Source: Sphagnum compactum (taxonomy: Eukaryota > Bryophyta > Sphagnopsida > Sphagnales). Taken from it: a DNA stretch of 64,000 bases. Numbering within the stretch: position 1 is the stretch's first letter; each line of letters starts with the position of its first letter. The notes beneath the pieces are model-generated. The model was given only the letters and a program-made list of their open reading frames with translations. It was not told the origin of the DNA and did no database searches. Positions 55,760-64,000 of this stretch are shown here, in pieces. The stretch spans positions 5,687,577 through 5,751,576 of the forward strand of contig OZ234499.1 in NCBI GenBank assembly GCA_965153455.1, read 5' to 3'. Both the position numbers and the translations under genes were made by a program.

Positions 55760-56419
55760 GGGTGAAAGCACATTAAACCCCCAAAAATTTATAGTTACAA
55801 GTATAATATTTGTACAATTAATTTTTTTCATAATGTGTGGACATCACATCTTGGATTAGTTTTTCTTTGTTTTAAGTTTATTTGATTAATTTAAAACTTA
55901 ATCTAATCAATTACTTTTTAAAATCAAACAAAAAATGAAAAACTTGAATGTATGGAATATATTTGTGACAAAATAATTTACTCGTCACAAAGTTTGAAAA
56001 ATTTGCGTATATACATCAAAACTAGGGTTGTGAGCGGAATTCTTGGGTCAATTTTTTAATGGTGTATGATATTGATATACATCAATGAAATCTAAAACTA
56101 TTTAAAAATTAAAAGTCTTTGGATGATAATGTTTCATGAACCACAAAGATGGGGCCCTATGGCCGTTAAAAACACTATAAGTTATATATTTTATGTACAT
56201 TAATTTTATTCTCTTCATTTAATCATTGGATCAAGATTAATTCTAACTCAAAGTGAACTTTGAATTCCAAAATCTTGTCATGAAAATTCTAAAGTTTTTT
56301 GCTTGTGTTTATGATAGCCAAAGGATGCCATCAAAATTTTAGCTTACTACATACTATGATATTCGTTATGTATCATTTTTTGGGGTGAAAAGCGGTTCAC
56401 CCTTAGTGTGCTTTCACCC
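55760..56419 (-). mobile_element. TIR transposon family C, copy C1 (non-autonomous, 4-bp target duplication)
   Basis: 660 bp bounded by GGGTGAAAGCACATTAA and TTAGTGTGCTTTCACCC, a 17-bp inverted repeat with one mismatch. Flanking AAAT at 55756-55759 and 56420-56423 is the target duplication. Read in reverse it matches copy C2 (61249-62058) over several hundred bases, for example AGTATG(T/C)AGTAAG, AACACAAG, TTGATCCAA and CGGCC(A/G)TAGGGCC. No coding capacity. The superfamily is uncertain. Confidence 0.85.
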
Positions 56420-56559
56420 AAATAAGAACTACCTTTGATGAATAAACATGATTCTCAATGGTGTATGAAATCACTACAATGTAAATTAATCTAGAGGGCC
56501 ACTAGGTAGCTCAAGGCTTGACCCTTATTCATTAAAATGATTGGATGACAAAAGTTTTT

Positions 56560-57400
56560 AATTATGCCTCCAATGACGCACTCCCAAGTCCCTTGTTGAA
56601 CCCACTTGAGGGTCCAACTATGTAGAGTTGCGGAAAGTTGGGACTTGAGGGCCGCTCCCGACTTCCAGCACTAAAGAGGGGTAGAGGGGCGTGCTAGAAG
56701 TCTCGGGATCAGACTAGGAAGAGGACAAGCATTTCACCTACTTAAATCTGCATCAAAACCAACCCCAAGTTGGTTAGAACTCATTCTGCACCCTTTTGGT
56801 GTTAGGACAAGCCATGGGCTAACTCGGACTCACTTGACTCACCACGGCCCGGACTCGGGGGAAGCCACCACCTTCCCCCACATAGTATACTCTGCGTCTC
56901 ACCGCGGAGGCTACATCCGAATGGCTCTTTTTCCCGGGACTCCCAAGTTGGAGTCCCGAAATTGTCCCGGGTTGGAGTCCCGGAACTTTGGGAGCTCGTA
57001 TCTCCCGGCTTCGACCTCCGATTGGAGTGAGGTCTGAACCAAAGTTGTAGCTCTCTTCGAGAGCTTTCCAACGCCATGTCGCACTCCTTCGGGCAACGTT
57101 GGGAAAGGGTCGATTCCCGACTTTTAGTGGTCGGGAGTCAAACTGCCAGTTTGACTCCTGGCCCTTCTTTTGCCCATAACTTGGGTTGTAGATGTCCAAA
57201 TTGCCAATGCGAGGGCATTTTAGACATCTACACTTCAAGAAATTTTCATTGATATAAAGAACACCCCAAGGCAAGGTGTTTTGACCCCCTGTATTTGCTT
57301 CTAAGTTTTCGGGAGTCCCGGAGGACTCCAACTTCCCACTTTTGGAAGTGTGGGCTTCACCCTCACACTTAGCCCAAAGTGGGGTTGCGACATCCAAGGT
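56560..57400. mobile_element. GC-rich block, probable retrotransposon fragment
   Basis: About 840 bp of clearly GC-richer sequence with sharp edges. It contains AGTTGTAGCTCTCTTCGAGA followed by GCTTTCCAACGCC, wording often met in plant LTR retrotransposons, and dense local inverted repeats around GGGACTCC/GGAGTCCC (56936-56985 and again near 57310-57335). Open frames on minus (to 192 codons, 56819-57397) lack known motifs. No bounding LTR was found. The class is inferred. Confidence 0.4.
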
Positions 57401-57443
57401 GATGGTTTAATGGTATGATCCTATTTGGTATCGCAAAAGTCTT

Positions 57444-58145
57444 GGGTTCAAACTAATGTTGGGCATATATCATTTTTTTGGGCTTTCCATCGAATAAAGA
57501 TATCTGCCTTTCTTTAATATACTGGACAAGGATATTTAGATATCGTGGTCAAATATCAAATTTTCACATTTTTCAATCTAACCTAGATATTAATGTTTCT
57601 AAATCTATCCATTATTTATTTATTAATCAGATATCAAAATTTCACATGCCAATCATGTTAGGTGCCAATTTTTTTTTGCGCAAAAAAACTCCAAAAGGCA
57701 ACATCTTTTTTAAAAAGGGAATATTTTGTCACAAATATATATTTTTTCAAAAAAAATTCCCCAAAAAACCATAAATTAATTTTTAAAGAAAATCTAACCA
57801 TAGTAATAATTATACTAACTACAAGACCTTTGAAAATGTGTCCTCAGAATAGTTTAATTGTCTAAGGATTCTTGCCACCCTTGCTACATTAGGAAATGAA
57901 AAAAAAAACATAAACAGGTACCACTAACTTTAATATCTAGCCTTGGATTTAATATTTAAATCATATTTCAGCATCTTTATATTTGGCATAGTTTCTAGAT
58001 AACAAGATGTTAGATATCACGATGGGTGATACCCAACACTTGGATATTAGATTAGATATCACTCGTAGTGATATTCAATAGATGTCACTTTTTATATTCT
58101 CGCTGATATCTAGGGTGGATACCCGCCCAATATTGGTTTAAACCC
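57444..58145. mobile_element. GATATC-rich element with 21-bp inverted ends
   Basis: The left end GGGTTCAAACTAATGTTGGGC (first 20 bases diagnostic, 57444-57464) pairs with 58125-58145 at 17 of 21 positions. The roughly 700 bp between carry GATATC/GATATT words over and over and a nested palindromic stretch (about 58010-58100). No long frame. The left end also resembles a tRNA B box with an A-box-like TGGTTTAATGG 31 bp before it, so a SINE origin of that part is an alternative. Confidence 0.5.
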
Positions 58146-58192
58146 ATTGGCAAATAAGTGAGAACCAACTGGTTGTGTCTTTTGCCAATGGG
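58143..58192. repeat. Perfect 12-bp hairpin
   Basis: CCCATTGGCAAA (58143-58154) and TTTGCCAATGGG (58181-58192) are exact reverse complements around a 26-base centre that itself contains CCAACTGGTTG. It abuts the element at 57444-58145. Confidence 0.8.
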
Positions 58193-59509
58193 CCTAACTT
58201 GGGGGTATTGTTTACAACTTGTTAATCAATTTTGTTGTTGTGTTCCAAGAAAAAAAAATCCTTAAGTATAATGGAATAAATTCGAACTTTCTAAACTCCC
58301 CAAACTTCTAAAGAACTAGTATAATTACTTTAATGTGTGTGGAGAGCACTTAAAAACATTTATATATTTACATCAATAGAAGAGGCACCTTACATGCCTT
58401 CTCTCCTTCTCAATATGTTTACTAATGGTGACCAACTTTTGATGTTTGATCTAATATGAAAGGTGCAATTTTCAATTCAATATAATAAGGATATATCTTA
58501 CACATAACATCAAACAATATGGAAGGGTATACATTTTATACACCACAAACTTTAAAGTTTGAGATATTTACAATTTTAATTTGTTGAATATGAAATAGTA
58601 CTTAGCCTAATGAGGTGCTACTTAATTACTTTGGAATTAATACAATTTTGAAAAATGCATGCCTATCATGTCGAAAATATGAAAGAAATTCTTGAGCACA
58701 CTGGCTTTCACACTATTTCATATAATGTTAAATTGTAAAGTATTGTTATTTTTATTGCTAACCATAAATGACAAAAGAAAATTAATTATTATGCAATTTA
58801 CTATCAAATTAACCTAGATACTACATAATATCATGTTTTAATATCCTAGATGATGACCTTATGGCATACATATTGTGTTAATATATGTCATTTTGAAGAT
58901 TTCAACAATCCATCTTTGGGAACATATTTTTTGGAACATGATTGTGAAAATAGAAGTAATCATGTGACAAGTTAAATCAAAGATCACACACGTGGGGAAG
59001 AAAGCAAAAAAAATTTAAGTTGTAGGTTTATGAAAACTAAAAATATGTCAATCTTTTATTGAAATGTTCAAACATGAGAACATTACAAAAAACAAAAGGT
59101 TTACCTCCCAATCATGTAAGTAACATTGTTTTGCTTTTTCAAAAAAATTATGTAGAATCATTACCAATCATCAAAAGAAGATTTAGCATTAGTTGATGAC
59201 ATGTTTGTAAAAATTGCCCAAAGTATATGAAACTAGCAAAAAATTGACCTAAAATTAAAAACTACATTGAAATGTCACAAAAAATCTCCAAATTTTTTTT
59301 TTTGGATTTTTTTAAGTAGGGAAATTGTGACAAAATATATATATTTCTTAAAATTGAAATACATTCAAAAAATTTCCATGAAAAAAATTATTGCATACAA
59401 GCAACCTGAAAACACTTGTTTCAGAACAAGACTATTAACTACAATACCCTATACATTCACATGTTTTCAACTTAAACTTTGAACACTACAATTTGACATT
59501 CATTTTGTT
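58193..59509. other. AT-rich gene-free region
   Basis: Nothing recognised; only short motif-less frames. Confidence 0.5.
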
Positions 59510-59949
59510 GTATCTAATTTATATTCCTAACCAATATGGCCTATTAGATCAATGCTAAAAGCAATAGAGACTACTTCAAATTAATCTTAACAAACATGCA
59601 TGTAAATAAGTGCATGTAACAATGAAGTGATTTAGAAGTTGTAGTCTAGCAATAATTCATTTAATGTGGAGTAGTCCTTATAACAAAAAGTTAAATTTCC
59701 CATTAGTTGATATATTTTGTAGAAAAGCAAAGACTAAATAGTGTGAACTTGATTTTACATTATGAAAGAATATAAAAAAAACATGTATGCATGACTCAAG
59801 AAGCCAAATAAACATATATGCATAACTACTAGAAGATAAAAAATCAATCATTCAACCTATTTGTTGTTGTTAGTTTTACATGTTAACAATCACGCCATAT
59901 AACAAATTTGGATTTATTGGTAAAGTAAAATGCTAAAATATATTCAACA
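59510..59949 (-). repeat. Copia LTR (downstream copy on minus)
   Basis: About 440 bp, matching 62800-63245 in order with numerous substitutions and small indels. The edge at 59949 is sharp (CAACA on plus); the other edge is approximate. Confidence 0.75.
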
Positions 59950-60099
59950 TTCACATTTAAGTCAACAATGAATATTACTTTATTAAAGTTTTATTTTTTC
60001 TAATAAGTAATGACCTTGGTGAAGTAACACAAGTCCACGTGAAAACTATTCATATACTAAAACTTGGTAGTAGGTAAGTCTTTAGTAAAAAGTCAAGAA

Positions 60100-62360
60100 A
60101 TTGTCAATTTGAAAGCACATATGACATGTTAATTTCACATGCATGTTTTTTTTCGTGAATAATTAGAAATTGAATGTCAACATGTTTGATGCATTGAGGG
60201 AATTCATTATAAGCCAAATATAGGCAACTTTGGTTATCAAATAATAGGGGGATGGGATGAGCTAATTGCACATGACCATGCAAGATAAGAGATGTTGCAT
60301 CCAAATGACTTATTTGGTTGCTATAAAACTAGCAATATATTCAACTTTAGTACTAGACTTTAACAATGCAAGTTTGTTTATGACTCTCCCAAGTCATAGG
60401 ACCATTATTAAAAAGTAACATGTAACCACTCCTAGATTTCATGTCATCAAGGTTAATGTCGTAATCAACATCACAATTTAGGGAGTGTGAGAATGAGTCA
60501 TATTAAAATCTCCTCCATAACAAATGACAAGATGAGAAATACCCATTGAATATTTCAAGATTTGTTTAAGAACAACACAACTAATTAGTGGGTTAAATAG
60601 AATAATTTGTAGCATTAAACATAACATATGTGATGTTAGGTCATGTGCCAATGCTAGCAAATGATAGGTTGTCAAGTATTTCTTGATAGGGAAATGTGGT
60701 GTTACCATTGTCTCCATCAACATCTAGGTTATGGTGAGTGTTTAATGGATTCTAATAAGCACAAAATTTACATTTGAAAGACCTAACTTCTTGATGATGT
60801 GTTCCATGTAAATATGTTGATCAACATATAGAAGATGACAAATACTATCATTTGTGATTCAAAAACCCATGCAATAGTTTGGAATATTGATGTGAATATC
60901 AAAAGTATTTGCAAATGGGTTGATGATGTGGGTAATAAACCATGTGCAAATATTGCATCCAAGTTCATCATGTGAAAAGATGATAAAGATAAGATACGGT
61001 GAAGATTAGTTAACGCACACACAAAGGATTAGTGGTAGTAAAAACAATTTTATGATGTCCCAAGAAATCATTAAATTTATTGTTCAAATTCAATTAAGCT
61101 TGCTTTAATCCATAAATGGATTTATGAAGCTTATAAATTTGATGTGAAAATTAAGAATTTTCAAACCCTTTTGCTTGTTGCATGTATAACTCCTTAGAGA
61201 TATCACCATAAAGAAACAATGTTTTAATGTCAAATAGTACCATGTGCAGGGTGAAAGCACATTAAGGGTGAACCACTTTTGTTCAAAAAAGGTGATGTAT
61301 AACAAGTATTATAGTATGCAGTAAGTTAAAATCTTGATGACATCTTTTGGTTATCCTAAACACAAGTGAAAAACTTTAGGATTTGCATAAAAACATTTTT
61401 AACCTCAAAACTCATTTTGAGTCAAAATTAATTTTGATCCAACAGTTAGATGAAGAGGATTGGATAAAATCAATGTACACAAAGTATATGACTTACAATT
61501 TTTCAACGGCCGTAGGGCCTTATGTTTATGATTCATGAAATTACTAAACAAAGAAAATTTGAAAAAATAATGCAATGCCCATCTATAAAATATCCTTATC
61601 TTTGATATGGTAGTGGTTTTTTCCTAAAAATAAGATATAATTATGCATTCATTATTAAACAAATGCAAAAAAACATATTTTTTTGAATGAAAGTTCATCC
61701 AAAAAAATTAAAATTAAAAAATTTCCTAGATTTAATTGATGTATACCAATATCAAACACCATAAAAAAATTCACCCAATAATTCCATCCACAACCTTAGT
61801 TTTGAAATATATATTCAAATTTTCAAACTTTGTGACAGGTATTATTTTGTTACGACTATATTCCATATGTTCAAATTTTTCAATGTTTTGTTGAATTTTT
61901 CAAAATAATTGATTAAATGGAATCTAGAGCTAATCAAATATATTTAAAACAAACAAAAATAATCCAGATGTGATGTCCATACATTACCAAAAAAATGAAT
62001 TGCAGAAAGATTATACATGTGACTACAATTTTGGGGGGGGCTTAGTGTGCTTTCACCTTGCATGTCCTTAACAACAATAATTGATAAAGTAATTCAAATT
62101 GAATCAAATCTTGCCATTGGAGCATAATTTTCTACATAATACAAACCGTAGGTTTATGTGAACCCATGAGCAACAAGTCTAGCCCTGTAGCAATTCACAT
62201 TACCATTAGACTTTAATTTCAATTTGTAAACCCACTTATCATTAATAATTGGAAAGCCACATCTCAACAAATCTACAAGTTTCCATGTTTCATTATGCAA
62301 TAAGGATTTAAACTCATCTTCCATAGCTATTTCCGTTCTTGTTCTTGTGGAGAAATGAGA
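60100..62360 (-). pseudogene. Copia reverse transcriptase / RNase H relic
   Basis: Minus-strand fragments recognisable in several frames: ETWKLVDLLRCGFPI, KWVYKLKLKSNG and YRARLVAHGFT (about 62190-62330), ENYAPMARFD (about 62115), then after the nested element FDIKTLFLYGDI and KLHKSIYGLKQ (about 61090-61235), SRSGYMLLFNNGPMTW (about 60400-60450), and FDNQSCLYLAYNE with KHVDIQF (about 60165-60250). Stops and frameshifts are frequent, so no functional enzyme is encoded. Confidence 0.85.
61249..62058 (+). mobile_element. TIR transposon family C, copy C2, nested in the copia relic
   Basis: 810 bp from GGGTGAAAGCACATTAAGG to CTTAGTGTGCTTTCACCT, where the last base differs from the expected C. TGCA flanks it on both sides (61245-61248 and 62059-62062). 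Removing the element and one TGCA rejoins the copia reading frame at the expected place. It is inverted relative to copy C1 and longer, with extra internal sequence. No open frame of note. Confidence 0.87.
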
Positions 62361-62799
62361 GCTTTGGAATAAGAGGTTGGTTCCAAAATTATGTTGATGT
62401 TAGAAACATTGCATGCATTTGTAGGTGGGTAAACCCAATCACCAAATCTATTTGGGGTTTGACGTGTTCATGGAATGATAGAACTTGCAAGTATGCCACC
62501 TTATAATAGCAAGTTCAATGCCAAGATTTACTATAAATTAAAGCTAAGATGCATGTTGAAACTCCTCATGAAACTCAATTGGAATCTCCATCAATCACGG
62601 TAACCTTTGTAATGTCCGATCAACCTCACCAATTGATGGTTTTGATATGTCAATTAAATTGATGATATTAGGTGAAAATGAATAACCTACATGGTTCTAT
62701 TTGTAAAAAATTACATCCCCATTCACCATGATTTTTCATTGCACCTCATCCTCGATTTACATTGTAGGCTTTATTTTCATCAAAATAACCCATGAATAA

Positions 62800-63245
62800 C
62801 CCAAGTTTATTATTTGAACCTAATTTTTCCTATTACATACCTAATGATGTATGCAAACCTATTAGATCAATGGTGAAATCAACATAGATTTCAAATTGAT
62901 CTCGACAAACATGCATGTACACAATGAAAAGATTTAAAAGGTATAGTCCAACAATAATTCATTGAATGTTGATAAATACTTATTATAAGAAAGTAAGTTG
63001 TTCATTAGCTAAGAAATCTATGTAACTTAGAATGCTAAGAATAAAAAATGTGAACTTGATCTTACATTATTTAAGAACCAAATAAACATGTATGCATGGC
63101 TGAAGAAACCAAATAGACACAGATGCACAACTAACATAAATCAATTGTTCAACCTATTTGTTGTTGATAGTTTAACATGTTAATTGATTGCCATATAGTA
63201 AATTTGGATTTACTGGTGAATTGAACTACTAAAATATATTCAACA
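62800..63245 (-). repeat. Copia LTR (upstream copy on minus)
   Basis: About 440 bp, the 5' LTR in element orientation. Just inside it the minus strand reads ATTAGGTATG, which could be a worn tRNA-Met primer-binding site (canonical TGGTATCAGAGC). Confidence 0.72.
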
Positions 63246-64000
63246 TGGTTAACTATGGTTGAGACAAATTGAAATTCAAAAAACCTTAAACTTGAAGTGA
63301 CCATTGGATGATGATCACCAGATAGTCAAACTAGCCTTTTGCAACAATTGGACCCAAAATCATAACTTCAAAAATAAGTTCCTTAAAGGAGGTTGGGCTT
63401 TTAAGATAGACACATTGAAAGTCTTTAAAATATCAACAAGTAAGTTGTACTTTAAAACTAGGTAATTGATTTTTAATTGTTGTAAAATTTTGTAACTATT
63501 AAATTTTCAGACTTGAGACATGTAACATGTATATGAAACTAAACCTTGTTTTGAATGGGACCCAAAGATTTTTGAATTTGAAAAAAATTATCAAAACTGG
63601 AACCATAGGTTTTAAAGTTCAAAAGTTGAAGCTCAAACCTACACCTAGAAATCCAACCAACCTTTTCAAAGTGTCAAAGCCAAAACCAAAGAGGTTATTT
63701 CAAGAAGGAAGAACTGGCCAACATTGGTGCCCATGCAAATGATATGTGTTTAAAGAGTTAATGGGTTGTAATCATCGTCATTGAGGATTTTGAAAACATC
63801 ATTGCACCTAGTGACCAAAAGATCATAGGCTTTTATGTTTAAGGGCCACTTTAGACAAGGGTCCAAAGACCAAAAGTCTAAGGACCAATTTGAAGCAAAT
63901 TGAACCTTGAATTGAACCCTTCTTTAAAGTAAAAAAACATTTTTTCCTAAGGTACAATGAGAGTGTCTAAAGGCTTGGTGGGGTCCAATTTGACGGTCCA
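63246..64000. other. Gene-free end of the window
   Basis: No gene seen. 63600-63690 resembles the minus strand near 40980-41060 (AGTTCAAAA, AAGCTCAAACC or GAGCTCAACCC, then ACACCT), which points to one more dispersed repeat family. Confidence 0.4.

Larger units (their letters stand above)
59510..63245 (-). mobile_element. Decayed Ty1/copia LTR retrotransposon
   Basis: Two direct repeats (about 59510-59949 and about 62800-63245) share blocks such as CTATTAGATCAATG, ACAAACATGCATGTA, CAACCTATTTGTTGTTG and AAAATATATTCAACA; on the minus strand each starts TGTTGAATATATTTTAG, as an LTR should. Between them, on minus, lie reverse transcriptase and RNase H relics in copia order. After removing the nested element (61249-62058), only about 2 kb of internal sequence remains, so gag, protease and integrase are mostly gone. 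Outer boundaries near 59510 are approximate and no target duplication was found. Confidence 0.82.

Noticed and set aside
56819-57397. Minus-strand 192-codon frame in the GC-rich block.
   Set aside because: No known motif, overlapping frames on both strands, and composition bias alone can keep GC-rich frames open.

Overview
The window is nuclear DNA of a land plant. It carries plant-only gene families (an aluminium-activated malate transporter, a SPARK-domain receptor kinase, a plant HMA metal-domain protein), short GT-AG introns, telo-box motifs (AAACCCTAA) in front of ribosomal-protein genes, interstitial TTTAGGG repeats and plant-type transposable elements. I cannot name the species from the sequence. 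Nothing suggests an organelle, a bacterium or a virus.

Six protein genes are well supported. From left to right: the C-terminal part of an ALMT channel (+, 3-2196, cut by the window start); an intronless SPARK-domain receptor-like kinase (-, 4131-6272); a mitochondrial m-AAA protease of the FTSH3/FTSH10 type (-, 18349-23693, eight exons); an HMA-domain protein (-, 27500-28294); 40S ribosomal protein S18 (+, 41931-43853, four exons, the first coding only ATG); and 60S ribosomal protein L22 (-, 46945-47566, two exons). Two gene relics are visible: a glutamine-rich, frame-broken pseudogene between S18 and L22 (about 45055-46070), and a fragment of the HMA gene's C-terminus about 27 kb away (about 55319-55451). 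The genes do not form an operon-like unit and share no evident pathway beyond general cell function.

The rest is AT-rich and dominated by transposons and short-period repeats. Elements that can be delimited: a PIF/Harbinger-type MITE with TTA target duplications (13848-14221); a 4.2-kb non-autonomous CACTA element with AAA duplications and two symmetrically placed internal minisatellite arrays (34853-39073); a TIR element family with 4-bp target duplications, one copy at 55760-56419 and one at 61249-62058 nested in the reverse-transcriptase region of a decayed Ty1/copia element (about 59510-63245); a GATATC-rich element with 21-bp inverted ends (57444-58145); a family of about 320-bp repeats with one copy close to each of three genes and a fourth on the other side of one of them (6906, 26475, 29189, 41403); and a second inverted-end family (10293 and 14449). 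A GC-rich block (56560-57400), 54-bp, about 150-bp and 260-bp tandem repeats, two 18-base G runs and two clear hairpins are also present. From about 48 kb to the end there is no intact gene.
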